Assembly: GCA_036258055.1 (NCBI GenBank)
Contig: DATAEK010000140.1
Span: forward strand, 3,228-67,227
Direction: 5' to 3'
From: DATAEK01 sp036258055
GTDB taxonomy: Bacteria > Acidobacteriota > Vicinamibacteria > Vicinamibacterales > 2-12-FULL-66-21
Length of the DNA: 64,000 nucleotides
The notes beneath the pieces were generated by a model that was not told where the DNA came from, did no database searches, and saw only the letters and a program-made list of their open reading frames with translations. Shown in pieces: positions 53,383 through 63,540 of the stretch; the stretch's first letter is position 1; every line of letters begins with the position of its first letter. The translations under genes were made by a program, and so were the position numbers.

Positions 53383-56300
53383 TCAGCGCTTCTTCGCAGT
53401 GGCTGCCATCCAGGTTTCGACGAGTGCGAGCGAGGGTCCGCCTTTGGCGCGATAGGCATCGGCAAACCGCGTCATCCTCGCGTGATCTTGATCGACACCT
53501 TCGATCGGCTGATCGTTCATATACGCTTCGTACAGTACCAGCAAGCCGAGCGCGAGGGACGGCTCGTCCGCAGCGTGCTGCGTAATGAGCTCGTCGACGG
53601 CATCGAGACCCTCGGCCTGTTTGCCGGCAAGCATCGAAGCGATGATGTAACGCCGCTTGACGTCCTCGTCTTCAGGCCACCGCAGCCGCGCGCCCTCGAC
53701 AGTTTGAAGAGCCAGATCGCCATTGCCCTGACGGAGCAGCGCGTCGGTCAGTAGCAGGTGCAGAGCAACGGAGTTCCCTTCCTTGATGAGCGCGGTGCGC
53801 CAGGCGCCGGCCGCTTCCTTGTCGTTCCCTCCCGCGGCGTAACAGGCGCCCAGGTACACCATCGCTGGATAGAAGTCGGCGCTCGCGCGCATCGCGCCGC
53901 GGAACGAGTCGGCCGCCGGGTCCAGCTTCTTCTGCGACAGGAGCGTCAAGCCCTTGAGAAATGCCCGCGTCGGATCGTTCGGAGGAATCGGGTCCGGAAC
54001 GCTGAGATAAGCGATGCCGTTGCTCTGCGCGGTTGCGAGAAGCGCCTGGGATGCAGGTGCAGCCGCATCGGGTCGCGCCGCCACGCGCTCCAGAAACGGT
54101 CCCAGCACGCCTGGCGAGAGCACTTGATCGAGCGCAAACGCCGGCACCGCACCGAGTGCGCGGGCCGTCAACGCTGGCGCCGACGCGCTGTGGCGCTCGG
54201 ACGGCGTGATGGTGGTGGTGGTGGTGGTGGTCGTCGTCGTCGTCGGGGCAGCGGCAGTCAGCCGCGCCGCTTCCAGGACCACGAACTCACGTCGCACGTC
54301 GCCGATCGCTGTTCCGGCCGAGGTGAGCTTCGCGCGTACCGTGTACTGACCCGGCGGCAGCAATCGCATGTCGGCCATCCCCTGCGCGAGGACCATGCCG
54401 TCGCGGTATCCCTTCGAGAGCGTCGCCGTCGAGTGCACGAGCGCGGGCCCGTCAGCCGTGGACGCAATCTCGAATTCCACTTCGGGGGTCGTCTCCTGGC
54501 CGCTCTCGGCCTCGAGGTTGAGCTCCATCGCGAGTCGCTCGTCCTGGCGTATGCCATCGAGGGCGAGGCGGGGCTCTGAAACCGGCGTCGTCGGCACGCG
54601 AACGAGCAACGGACCGACGGCGGAAAACGGTCCCAGTGGCACCGCGCGCGCTTCCACGCGATGATCGACGGAACCAACTCGCCCTGTGCTGTCCATGACC
54701 GCGACGCGAACGATGTAGCTGCCCGGTGGCACGGAGATGTTCAGTGAGAATGGATACTGATCGCCTGAGACCTCGCCGAGCGGCTGCTGGCCCGAGGTGA
54801 TTCTCTTCCCGGTGAGATCCCTGACCAGCATCTGGAAGGTGGCTTCGCCTGGCTGGAGGCGCGATGCTTCACCGGCGAGGACGATCTTCAGCCGCTTGTC
54901 GTCGTTGGGGTCGGCGGCGACGTAGCTGGTGAGGCGCAGGCCGACCCCGGTCGCAGGTGCGGGCGATTCGAGCGCCGCCCCCATGCGTGCGGCCCAATCC
55001 CGATCTTCATAGGTCGGGACGTCGAAGATCTCCCGCGCTCGTACGGTCGTGCCGCCGCGCGAAACCTGTACTCGCATGTGGCGGTTCTTGGCGTCGAGAT
55101 CGCTCGCGCTTTTCTCGATGCCGATCCGGTAGTAGCCGGCGAGCTCACGCCCGAGGCGCTCGAACGCGCCCTCCGCGCCGACTTCGGCGCGAAACGATCC
55201 GCCGCCGGTCATCCCGGCGAGCGTTTCGAGCGGCCCCACGTAGAGATACTGATCGGCAGTAGGCGTCATGCTCATCATGCGCTGCGTAACCGAGAAGGTC
55301 GGCGTCGGAACGAAGACCGTAAAGAGCGTTGCCCGTGCGGCGGCAGCGTCGGCCGCGACCGTCGTGATGAGCGAGATCTGATCGCGATCGTCGAGCGGCC
55401 AGCCGCCCGAGATCAGCACGATGGTCTTGTCGCCGTTGACGCGTGCGAGTGCCGAGAGCACTTGCCGCAACGTCGTCAGGCTGGAGAGCGAGGTCACCTG
55501 CACGCTGCGCCAGGCGGCTTCGGCGCCCATCATGACGGTTTGCATGCAGCTGTCGAGGGTGAGCGCCCCGGCACGCGATGAGCGACCGCTGCCCGTTGTC
55601 GCACCGCCGGTGCTCCCCCCGCCGCCGCCCCCGCCACCGCCAGCGCCGGTTCCACCGGCGCCCGTCCCGCCGCCGCCGGCCGGCGGTGCAGGCGCGGAGC
55701 CGGTGCCACCCCCCCCGGTCGGTCCAGGGCTGGCGGCCGTCGGGCCGAAGCCCGTCGCGCCGCCGGCGAACGCGTTGCCGCATTCGCGCGCTCCGACCGT
55801 ATTCAACGCGATCGGATTGCGATTCGCGACGTCCCGCGCTTCGGAGAGGCTCCCCTGATCCCAGATGTTGTTGGCGTGCGCCATTCCCGTGACGCGGCCG
55901 AGGGCGTCACGCACGCGGTCGTGGGCCCACGTGAAATCCATGTTCGGGCCGAGCGGCATGATCATCAGCGCGGATCGATCCGAGTAGGTGAGCCGGTCGA
56001 AGAATCGTGAGGCCGCCTTCGCGACGACCCGGGCGCTCGCTGCCTCCAGCGTGTTCTGGTCGACGATGAACACGAAAAGACGGCCGACGCCGCCGCCTTC
56101 GTTCGTGCTGACGGGCACCACACCGGGCCGCAGGACGCGCTCGGGTTGGGCCGCCGCGACGTCGACGTAGTCGGCTGTCACGACGCGACGCTGCTGGCCC
56201 GCGACGGTCACGACGAAGTCGGAAGGTCCCAGGCCCTTCAGCGGCAGGCCCTGCCTGTCAATCACGTTGACGTCGATGGTGACGACCTCGACACCGCTCC

Positions 56301-56397
56301 GAAACGACGGCGTCTGTCCCGGACCGGTTTTCTGCGCCCACACGAGAGTCCCGGCGCACAACATCAGCGTCGCCGTGAGAGTGCTGCGTGTCTGCAT
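53383..56397 (-). CDS. Exported VWFA-related protein with TPR-like C-terminus
   Basis: A 1004-residue protein with a signal peptide (about 1-22). An acidobacterial VWFA-related domain spans about 35-430: FRSGVEVVTIDVNVIDRQGL, GLGPSDFVVTVAGQ, RLFVFIVDQN, KTIVLISGGW. It lacks a clear DXSXS MIDAS. It is interrupted by a long Gly/Pro/Thr-rich tract (about residues 220-270). Mid-protein beta-rich modules follow, then an 11-Thr run (about 720) and a C-terminal helical TPR-like region (about 815-960). It is likely periplasmic or surface-located; function unknown. It is the last gene of a three-gene operon, 42 bp after the smaller VWA gene. Confidence 0.8.
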   Translation of the reverse strand: MQTRSTLTATLMLCAGTLVWAQKTGPGQTPSFRSGVEVVTIDVNVIDRQGLPLKGLGPSDFVVTVAGQQRRVVTADYVDVAAAQPERVLRPGVVPVSTNEGGGVGRLFVFIVDQNTLEAASARVVAKAASRFFDRLTYSDRSALMIMPLGPNMDFTWAHDRVRDALGRVTGMAHANNIWDQGSLSEARDVANRNPIALNTVGARECGNAFAGGATGFGPTAASPGPTGGGGTGSAPAPPAGGGGTGAGGTGAGGGGGGGGGSTGGATTGSGRSSRAGALTLDSCMQTVMMGAEAAWRSVQVTSLSSLTTLRQVLSALARVNGDKTIVLISGGWPLDDRDQISLITTVAADAAAARATLFTVFVPTPTFSVTQRMMSMTPTADQYLYVGPLETLAGMTGGGSFRAEVGAEGAFERLGRELAGYYRIGIEKSASDLDAKNRHMRVQVSRGGTTVRAREIFDVPTYEDRDWAARMGAALESPAPATGVGLRLTSYVAADPNDDKRLKIVLAGEASRLQPGEATFQMLVRDLTGKRITSGQQPLGEVSGDQYPFSLNISVPPGSYIVRVAVMDSTGRVGSVDHRVEARAVPLGPFSAVGPLLVRVPTTPVSEPRLALDGIRQDERLAMELNLEAESGQETTPEVEFEIASTADGPALVHSTATLSKGYRDGMVLAQGMADMRLLPPGQYTVRAKLTSAGTAIGDVRREFVVLEAARLTAAAPTTTTTTTTTTTITPSERHSASAPALTARALGAVPAFALDQVLSPGVLGPFLERVAARPDAAAPASQALLATAQSNGIAYLSVPDPIPPNDPTRAFLKGLTLLSQKKLDPAADSFRGAMRASADFYPAMVYLGACYAAGGNDKEAAGAWRTALIKEGNSVALHLLLTDALLRQGNGDLALQTVEGARLRWPEDEDVKRRYIIASMLAGKQAEGLDAVDELITQHAADEPSLALGLLVLYEAYMNDQPIEGVDQDHARMTRFADAYRAKGGPSLALVETWMAATAKKR
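54210..54244. repeat. Trinucleotide microsatellite (Thr tract)
   Basis: An uninterrupted run of GGT units followed by CGT/GTC units, encoding eleven threonines on the minus strand inside the VWFA-related gene. Confidence 0.9.
55600..55725. repeat. Low-complexity Gly/Pro-coding tract
   Basis: C-rich on the plus strand (runs of CCG and CCCCCC). It codes a long glycine-rich insert with Pro, Thr and Ala, including nine consecutive glycines, in the VWFA-related protein. It is prone to length change. Confidence 0.85.
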
Positions 56398-56439
56398 GGC
56401 CCACCTCTTCGCCGTCGATGGACGGCGAGTGCCCGATTG

Positions 56440-57591
56440 CTACCCACCTGCCCGAAATGGTTCGCCCGCGCGATAGCCTTTCCGCGCTCTGACTTCGTAG
56501 TCCCCTTTGCGCACCCGGACCTTGATGTCCCGCCACTTCTTGTCCTGCTTCAGATTCGTCGGCGAGTAGGAGAGGACGTACTGATTCGCGAGCTCCGCCA
56601 CGATCTCCTCGAAGATTCCGTCGAGCTCCTTGGATTGCCGGGGAAAAAACGGCCGGCCTCCGGTCGAGCGCGCGTAGGCTTCGAGGCTGGTGCGCAATTG
56701 CGACACGCTGGCCCCCGCGCCGAAGCCCACGGTGTAGAGCATGGCGTCGCTGGCCTGGACGCGCCGCATGGCGGCGTCACGGCGCGTCAGGCTGTGCCGG
56801 TCCTCGCCATCCGAGAAAATCACGACTCCCTTGCGCCCGGTCTCGCGGCTGATGAACTCAACGGCGCGGATGGTCGCGTCGTAGAGCGCGGTGCCGCCCC
56901 ACGAGGTCAGCAGATCGACGGCGGCCTCGCGCGCCTTTGGATCCGTCTCGCGTTCGGCGACGACGAACGTGGTGTCGTTGAAGCCGAGCAGCGTCGCGGA
57001 GTCTCCTTGACGCAGTTTCGCGAGGAACTGCTTCACGGCGGCCTTGACCTCGTCGAGCGAGCTCTCCATGCTGCCGCTGATGTCGATCGCGAGCACGAGC
57101 TCGAGGGGCACCTCGTCGCTCACCAGCGCGGCGATCTGCTGGGTGACGCCATCCTCGAGAACCTCGAAGTCTTGCTTCTTCAGCCCGCGCACGAATTGGC
57201 CGTGATGGGTGACGATGACCGGAACGAGCACGGCGTCGGTGTTGACGCGCTCGGCGTAGCCAAGCTCCTTCGTGTGCAGATTGTCGATCAGGCGCCGTCC
57301 ATCGGTGAGCGTGGCCACGACCCGGACGTGATGGCCGCGCAGGATCGGACCCGGATCCCACGCACACACGAGCGGTGTCCGGTCCAGGTTGCACACGAGC
57401 CGGCCGTCCACGAAGACATTCACGCTCTGCACGTCGGTCGGCGGCGTTATCACAGCCTCGATTCGCGTCCGTCCGTTGACGATGACGTCAGCGGTTGGCG
57501 AGGTGATCTTCAGCACCGGGGCCTGGCCGGCAGCCAGGGCGGCCGTCGCTGCCGCGCACGCCGCGAGCAGGTGGACCCGCAATCGGCTCAT
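56440..57591 (-). CDS. Exported VWFA-related protein with MIDAS
   Basis: A 383-residue protein: signal peptide (about 1-22), an Ig-like N-terminal domain (about 25-110), then a VWA domain (about 118-370) starting VLVPVIVTHHGQFVRGLKKQ with LEDGV. The metal site is DISGSM at 170-175, with FNDTTF and IFSDGEDRHS downstream. This is the acidobacterial VWFA-related type. VWA domains bind proteins in a metal-dependent way; the partner is unknown but is probably encoded in the same operon. Its ATG overlaps the stop of the preceding 963-residue protein (ATGA). Confidence 0.88.
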   Translation of the reverse strand: MSRLRVHLLAACAAATAALAAGQAPVLKITSPTADVIVNGRTRIEAVITPPTDVQSVNVFVDGRLVCNLDRTPLVCAWDPGPILRGHHVRVVATLTDGRRLIDNLHTKELGYAERVNTDAVLVPVIVTHHGQFVRGLKKQDFEVLEDGVTQQIAALVSDEVPLELVLAIDISGSMESSLDEVKAAVKQFLAKLRQGDSATLLGFNDTTFVVAERETDPKAREAAVDLLTSWGGTALYDATIRAVEFISRETGRKGVVIFSDGEDRHSLTRRDAAMRRVQASDAMLYTVGFGAGASVSQLRTSLEAYARSTGGRPFFPRQSKELDGIFEEIVAELANQYVLSYSPTNLKQDKKWRDIKVRVRKGDYEVRARKGYRAGEPFRAGG

Positions 57592-60479
57592 CGCGCGCCT
57601 CCGCCGTCCAACTTTCCGGTTTCACCGACCGGGACGAGCGGACCATCGGTGGTCAGCAGCGCCAGATACTCCTCCACGCGTTCGGGACGCAGCGCCTGCA
57701 CAAAATCGACGAGACCGCGGCGATCGTCCTGATCGCGGCTGGTCGCGCTGTTCACGAGATCCAACGTCGCAGGCGCCAGCACGGGCGCGAGAAGAGCAGC
57801 GGGCATGCGCATGTCTGCGAGCAACTCCGCGAGACGGAGGTTGAGATCGGGAAACCCGCTGGCCAGCAGTCCCGCATGCCAGCGGCCCGCGCGATCCTCC
57901 CACGGACGGCGATCGATCATCTGGAGACACAGGCATCCGACGCGCGGACTCGCGGATGTTCCCCAGGCATTGACTCGTCCGTCGACGGGGCGGTCCGCGA
58001 GGCCAAGCCAGAACAGCTCGCTCGGCGAAAGAAACCCGGCGAGCCGTTCGGGCTGATGCGCCGCGACCCACGGCAGCAGCGTCCGGCGAACGGGGCTCAG
58101 ATCGATCGCGTCCGCCAACGCCGCCGCGTCGGCCGGCGTCGCCGCCGCGAGCCTCGCTCGTCCGTTGCGAACGGCGTCGACGATGGCCCCTCCGGTCTCG
58201 TCGTCGAGCGCACTCGGCTGAATCATGACCACGGTTTCGGAGAATATGCGGCGATCTTCGTCGTTCAACGTCGGTCGTTTGGTGGGCGGTCTGGAGGACA
58301 GCGGAACCAGCGCGAACTCGGCGAGCGCGACATCGAGGCCGAGCAACGAGCCCCTGACGTGCCAGCTGCGGCCCCCTTCGGCGCCGGCAACCGGGAACCG
58401 CCATGGCATGTTTCGCCGGCCGTTGCTGGGACGCAGTCCGAAGTCGTGACGGCTGGCCGCATCGCCCGCATCAATCGGCGTACGGTCCGGTTGTCCCAGC
58501 GCAGCCGCGTACGCAAGTTCCAGGAGACCCCGGGCCATGAAGTCGTCTGCAGCTTCGCGCAGCGCCGGCACGAGACGCGCGGCGCCGCGAAGGTCGCCGT
58601 CGCGTGCCTCACGCTGCAACGCAGTTGTGACATCACGAAATCGCGAGGACGCACGCGACGTCTCTTCATCAGCATCGAACCACGGACCAGCCTGCGCGAT
58701 GCGATCGACGGCGCCAGCCTCGCGTTGCAACGCGTCACGCGTGAGCCCCTGTCCGTTCAACACGTCGGCAGCAACTACGAGCGTCTGCGCCGACGACAGG
58801 TACGGTCGCGGCCGATCGCCCAGATGCTTCGCGAGCCGTGTCGCCTCCGCCGTCCTGAAATCGAGACGGTAGCGCATGCCTTCCCACTCGATGAAGCGAG
58901 GCGCGAGGCCAGAGGCGCCGGCCAGGAGGACGAGGACATCTTCGTCAATCGGGCCAGACGCGCCCTCGTACGGCCCTACAAGGGAATCCGACGGCGCCGG
59001 CGCGGCTGCTGCCGCCTTTTCAGATGCCTTGGCGAGATGCGAGTCGAACCAGCGGACGAGACCGCCGTCGTAGTCTCCACGCTCGTTGGTTGCGACCGCC
59101 GCCAGTGAGGACACGAGGTCTGGTAGCGACGCTGCGGGAACGCTCCCGCGCATGGTCGCGCGCGTCACCAGGACGAGGGCGCCCTGAAACTGTGCGTACG
59201 CACGGGTCGCGCGCCAATCGTCAGCAATCTTGGCCAGCTCCGTGGCGCGTCGCGCCGCGCTCGCAAACGCCGCGACATCCTCGAGCCTCGCCCGTTCGAG
59301 TGTCTGAATCAGCGCCGGATACGCGAGCGCTCCGCGGACCGCGTCGATGGCATCCTGAGCGTTCTGCGGCGTGACTTGCGGGAGGACGCGCGACGCGAAC
59401 ATCACAGCATCGTAGCGATGACGTTGTTCGGTACGATCGCCGGCGAAGATCTGTTCGCACAGCGACGTGATCCCCACGGGATCGCCAGCCGCCAAGACGC
59501 GGATATCCTCGCGCCTCCGAACGGAGTCCTCGAACGCGGCGTTCCAGAACGCGCTGCTACCTGGGATCAGCGGCCGGCCGGCTGCGTCCGAACGAAGGTC
59601 GGCCATGAGCAGCGCCGGATCGATCTCCGGCCGCCAGAACGCGCGCTCGTCCAGATACCAGCCGGCAGCGATTCGCTCGAACACGGTATGCAGGCGGCGC
59701 GCGGCGGTCACGCGCGCATTGGCGTCGGGTGAATCGAGATTGAAGGCGAGCCGGACGTGGATGGGGGTCATCTGCGCCATCGCCCGGAAGAAGTACGCAA
59801 GGCGTCCCTGGTCCTGCGCGAGCAGCGCGCGGACGAAGCTGCGCGGATCGTTCGCGGCATGATCCGTGAGCCCGCGCCAGATTGGCGCAGCATCCTCACC
59901 GCCCGGCATCTGTACGGCGCCATTCCTGACGCGCAGTACCGGGGAGACCATGAGGAATGCCGCCGAGTATCGCGTTACCACGTCAGTGATCAGGTCGGGT
60001 TGCGTCGCCATCCACGCGCGGGTGTCGTCGTCGAGTGAGAGAAGACCGTAGTACAGGAGCGAAGCGCCACGCGATTGCACGATTGCGCTGACCAGGGTCT
60101 GAGGCGTCGTGGACCGTCCTTTGAACACCGTGTCGATCCAGATCGATGGCGCCAGCGGCAGAGGGACGGTCTCGCTGCCGCCATCTCGACCGGCGGCGTT
60201 CAACCGATCGACCAGCGATCGAATCACCGGCGCTCGTGGATCATTAACGGTGGAGATTGGCGTATCGTACAGGCGTCGAATCAGCTCGAGCAGGAACTGG
60301 CTGCGATCGGGGGAGACCCGATCGTTGATCGCGGCCAGCGCGCCTGGCAGGCCCCCGGGCAGCGGCACGTCGAAGACCGTCGCGAGGGGGTCAGCGTGCG
60401 GGGCCCCCGGCGACGCGACGAGCGCAATCACGCCCAGAAGAGCGGCGTGGAAACCGGACAGAACTCGGGCTCGCAGCAC
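57588..60479 (-). CDS. Large exported protein of unknown function
   Basis: A 963-residue protein with a signal peptide (about 1-30, ending SPGAPHAD). It is mainly helical, rich in Ala, Arg and Leu, with no motif I recognise, no obvious repeats and no membrane segments beyond the signal. A region near residues 480-500 is Ala/Pro-rich linker. It is the first gene of the operon with two VWFA-related proteins, and overlaps the next start by 4 bp, so a joint function (perhaps a cell-surface or periplasmic complex) is likely. Start uncertain within a few codons. Confidence 0.7.
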   Translation of the reverse strand: MLRARVLSGFHAALLGVIALVASPGAPHADPLATVFDVPLPGGLPGALAAINDRVSPDRSQFLLELIRRLYDTPISTVNDPRAPVIRSLVDRLNAAGRDGGSETVPLPLAPSIWIDTVFKGRSTTPQTLVSAIVQSRGASLLYYGLLSLDDDTRAWMATQPDLITDVVTRYSAAFLMVSPVLRVRNGAVQMPGGEDAAPIWRGLTDHAANDPRSFVRALLAQDQGRLAYFFRAMAQMTPIHVRLAFNLDSPDANARVTAARRLHTVFERIAAGWYLDERAFWRPEIDPALLMADLRSDAAGRPLIPGSSAFWNAAFEDSVRRREDIRVLAAGDPVGITSLCEQIFAGDRTEQRHRYDAVMFASRVLPQVTPQNAQDAIDAVRGALAYPALIQTLERARLEDVAAFASAARRATELAKIADDWRATRAYAQFQGALVLVTRATMRGSVPAASLPDLVSSLAAVATNERGDYDGGLVRWFDSHLAKASEKAAAAAPAPSDSLVGPYEGASGPIDEDVLVLLAGASGLAPRFIEWEGMRYRLDFRTAEATRLAKHLGDRPRPYLSSAQTLVVAADVLNGQGLTRDALQREAGAVDRIAQAGPWFDADEETSRASSRFRDVTTALQREARDGDLRGAARLVPALREAADDFMARGLLELAYAAALGQPDRTPIDAGDAASRHDFGLRPSNGRRNMPWRFPVAGAEGGRSWHVRGSLLGLDVALAEFALVPLSSRPPTKRPTLNDEDRRIFSETVVMIQPSALDDETGGAIVDAVRNGRARLAAATPADAAALADAIDLSPVRRTLLPWVAAHQPERLAGFLSPSELFWLGLADRPVDGRVNAWGTSASPRVGCLCLQMIDRRPWEDRAGRWHAGLLASGFPDLNLRLAELLADMRMPAALLAPVLAPATLDLVNSATSRDQDDRRGLVDFVQALRPERVEEYLALLTTDGPLVPVGETGKLDGGGAR

Positions 60480-60810
60480 GTCCCACCGTTTCCGACGCGC
60501 TATTCTGTACCCGACAGCGCCAAAAGCGAAGGGCTATGGGCCGAACGCGGTCAACGGCCCAGTTTGCGGCGGAACTTCTCTCGAAGCTTGCGATTAGAAG
60601 CAGTCTGACCCTCGGCGTGAGCTCCCCTGGAGTGTCCGGCGGCAAGCCGATCAGACCTGCGCGATCACATTGGCAAGCCGACGCGTCGGCGGGGCCGGTG
60701 CGATTGGCGCATCGGCCCGGGTTCCCTCGATGCCCGCCCGTGTCGCCGAATCTCTCAGGCGACGCGGCGGATTTCGCGGGCGGCACGTCGGAGTTCCGTC
60801 AGCCCCGCCC
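60480..60810. other. Gene-free interval
   Basis: 331 bp between the 963-residue protein gene and the end of the duplicated-permease gene, both on the minus strand. Frames here are only shadows of neighbouring frames. CTCTCAGG at about 60752-60759 recalls part of a glycine riboswitch, but the rest of that structure is absent. I see no clear promoter or terminator. Confidence 0.5.
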
Positions 60811-63531
60811 TTACTCGATGCGCAGCCCCTCGACCGGATCGACCCGCATGGCCCGCAGCGCGGGAGGGATGCACGCCACCAGCGCCGCCGCCAGCAGCAC
60901 ACCGCCGGCGGCCAGATGCGATCCGACGTCGCTGGCCTTGACCTCGAAGAGCACACGCGTGAGAGCGCTTTCGGCGACGCGCACGATGAGGAGGCCGGCA
61001 ACGAGGCCGAGACCGATGAGGACCGCGCCGTGACGCATCACGAGTGCGCCCACACTTCGGGGCTTCGCGCCGAGCGTGATCCGGATCGCGAGCTCGCGCG
61101 TGCGCAGCGCGACCGACCACGAGAAGAGGCCATACACGCCGATCGCCGCGAGCATCGCCGCGAGCGCGCCGAAGAACACCAGCACCGTCATCAGGACTCG
61201 CGGCTCCGCGGTCCGTGCGGCGAAGATCTCTGGCCATGTACGGGCGGAGCTGTACGGCGTGTTCGGCGCCGTGCTCTTCAACGCCGCGCGAACAGCGGTC
61301 AACGCCGCGTTGCGGTCGGCGCTGCGAACGGTCACGAACAGCTCGCGGAAAGGAAACTGCCACGCGGAGAAGTAGACGGCCGGCTCGACGGCCTGCCCGA
61401 GCGGCGCGTTGCGGACGTCGCGGACCACGCCCACGATTTCGAAGCGGGTGCCTTGGGGTGGTGGCGGGTTCGTCCGCATCAGGTTGGCGCCGAGCGGCCC
61501 GATGCCGCCGGCCCGCGTCAGGAAATAGCGGCCCAGCCCAGATCCTCCCGACAGGTAACGTTTGACGAACGTCTCGTTGACTACGACCACTGGGCCGGAG
61601 TCTGCCGTGTCGAACGTGTTGAACGATCGTCCCTGCGCCATCTCCGCGCCGAACGCCTCGAAGTACCCTTCGCTGACGCTGTGGAACTGCGCCTGCGGCG
61701 CATCCTCCGGTCTTCCGGGGGGCGGTTGTCCTTCGATCAGAAACGGGCCGCGCCAACCAACCTCGAGCGGCAGGAAGTTGCCGGCGCCCACCGCGATCAT
61801 GCCGGGTTGCTGGCGGATCTGCGACAGGATCCGCGCGTGTGTGTCGGCGACAGCCCGCCAGCTTCCGAACGTGTTCGAATCAAGCTGCACCTTGGTCGCC
61901 ACCACGTCTTCGCCTTTGACGCCGGTGGGTGTTTCGGTCATCTGGCGGACGGTACGAACGAGGAGCGCCGAGCTGACGAGCAGCGCGCACGCCAGCGCGA
62001 CTTCGCCGGCGACGAGGATCGAATAAATACGCCGGGCGCCGCGGGAGCTGCCGCGCTCGCCGGCTCGCAGCCCGGTCGTCAGATGTCCGCGCAGCAGCAG
62101 AAGCGCGGGTACGAGACCGAACAAGATCGTCGTCGCCGCCGTGACGGCTAGACCGAGACCAAGCGCGCGTAGATTGATCGCCGCTTCTTCCAGGCGAGGA
62201 ATCTCGACGGGCGTCAACCGAACGATCATCGGCAGCGCGATCGCCGCCGTTGCGATGCCGAGCAGCGCGCCGGCCGCGGACAGGACGAAGCTCTCCGAGA
62301 GCAGTTGCGTCACGAGCTGACGCGTCGACGCGCCGAGCGCGACCCGCACCGCGATCTCGCGCTCACGGGACAGCGCGCGCGTGAGCAGCAGCGAGGCGAC
62401 GTTGAGGCACCCAATCAGCAGCAACAGGCCGACCGCGCCGAAGAGAACCAGCAGCGCCGGCCGATAGTAGCCGAGCTCTTCGTCGAGCAACGGCACGAGT
62501 CGGACACCCCAGCCCTTGTTCGTCGCGGTGAAGTCGGACTGCAGGCGCAATGCGAGCGCGCCGCTCGCGGCGGCGGCCTGATCCAGCGTGACACCGTCGG
62601 ACAGCCGCAGCACCGCCTCCATGAAGTGCGCGGCGCGACTGTGCTGCGTGAGGTCCCACTTCAGTCGCTGCCAGACGTCGATGTCATCGGGAAAGTGAAA
62701 CTTCGCGGGCATGATGCCCACGACCATGTATGGTGTGCCGCTCAGATTGATCGGACGTCCGATGAGCGAGGGATCCGCGTTGTAGCGGGTCCGCCACAAC
62801 CGATCGCTGATGACGGCGATCGGTTCGTTACGCGCGAAGAATGGGCCGTTGGCTGGGAATCCGCTGCCGATCTGCGGGCGCACGCCGAGTACGTCGAACA
62901 GGTTGGCGCTGACCTCGATCGTGTTGACGCGGACGGGATCCTCACCCGGCTCGACCAGGTTGACCGCCGGCCGCCACCACGCCGCGGCGCCGTTGAAGAC
63001 AGGCAGGGCGCGGTAGTCCATGAAATTCACCGGCGAAATCGGATCGTGCGACAACCCGCGCTCATGATTCGTGTCCCAGAGCGTCACCAGGCGGTCAGAT
63101 CGCTCGTACGGCAGCGGCCGCAGCACGACGGAATCGACGACGGTGAACACGGTCGTCGCGGCGCCGGTGCCGAGACCGAGGACGAGCACGGTCACGAACG
63201 CGAAGCTCGGATGTTGCCGGAACAACCTGAGCGCCATGCGAAACGAGCTCAACACGAGAAAGCTCCTTCCCTGAGACGCGCGGGGGTCGTCATTGGCTCG
63301 CGCAGCGTGCACGCGCCGCGCCTCGCGCGCGGCGTGACGGCGAAGCACCTGGAGCGTGGATTCCTGAAGCGCGGCCTGCGCCCGCGCGAACGCATCCTCT
63401 GGCGCCGCGCCGTCCGCGATCGCCGCGGCGTAGTGGTCGTCGAGGTGCAGCGCGAGCTCGTCGACGGTCGCCTGCGGCAGATCGACGCCTGCCGCTTTCG
63501 CTTGCGCCCGGATTGCGTGGTGCCAGGTCAT
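60811..63531 (-). CDS. Duplicated (ADOP-type) ABC transporter permease
   Basis: A 906-residue protein of the acidobacterial duplicated orphan permease group. A short helical N-terminal region (1 to about 90, including a DDHYAAAIADG stretch) precedes two copies of the MacB/FtsX arrangement. Each copy has a periplasmic domain (VLRPLPYERSDRLVTLW; FVKRYLSGGSGLGRYF) followed by membrane helices (FGAVGLLLLIGCLNVASLLL; FGALAALLAAIGVYGLFSWS-like). Each ends with the REIAVRVALGAS or RELAIRITLGAK loop. No ATPase gene is near. Substrate unknown. It lies downstream of a PadR gene, the usual arrangement. Confidence 0.92.
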   Translation of the reverse strand: MTWHHAIRAQAKAAGVDLPQATVDELALHLDDHYAAAIADGAAPEDAFARAQAALQESTLQVLRRHAAREARRVHAARANDDPRASQGRSFLVLSSFRMALRLFRQHPSFAFVTVLVLGLGTGAATTVFTVVDSVVLRPLPYERSDRLVTLWDTNHERGLSHDPISPVNFMDYRALPVFNGAAAWWRPAVNLVEPGEDPVRVNTIEVSANLFDVLGVRPQIGSGFPANGPFFARNEPIAVISDRLWRTRYNADPSLIGRPINLSGTPYMVVGIMPAKFHFPDDIDVWQRLKWDLTQHSRAAHFMEAVLRLSDGVTLDQAAAASGALALRLQSDFTATNKGWGVRLVPLLDEELGYYRPALLVLFGAVGLLLLIGCLNVASLLLTRALSREREIAVRVALGASTRQLVTQLLSESFVLSAAGALLGIATAAIALPMIVRLTPVEIPRLEEAAINLRALGLGLAVTAATTILFGLVPALLLLRGHLTTGLRAGERGSSRGARRIYSILVAGEVALACALLVSSALLVRTVRQMTETPTGVKGEDVVATKVQLDSNTFGSWRAVADTHARILSQIRQQPGMIAVGAGNFLPLEVGWRGPFLIEGQPPPGRPEDAPQAQFHSVSEGYFEAFGAEMAQGRSFNTFDTADSGPVVVVNETFVKRYLSGGSGLGRYFLTRAGGIGPLGANLMRTNPPPPQGTRFEIVGVVRDVRNAPLGQAVEPAVYFSAWQFPFRELFVTVRSADRNAALTAVRAALKSTAPNTPYSSARTWPEIFAARTAEPRVLMTVLVFFGALAAMLAAIGVYGLFSWSVALRTRELAIRITLGAKPRSVGALVMRHGAVLIGLGLVAGLLIVRVAESALTRVLFEVKASDVGSHLAAGGVLLAAALVACIPPALRAMRVDPVEGLRIE

Positions 63532-63540
63532 GCCTCTTCA

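Noticed and set aside
60740..60790. Glycine riboswitch (CTCTCAGG fragment)
   Set aside because: The paired GGAGAG and CCGAAGG elements are missing, and no glycine gene is downstream in the right orientation.
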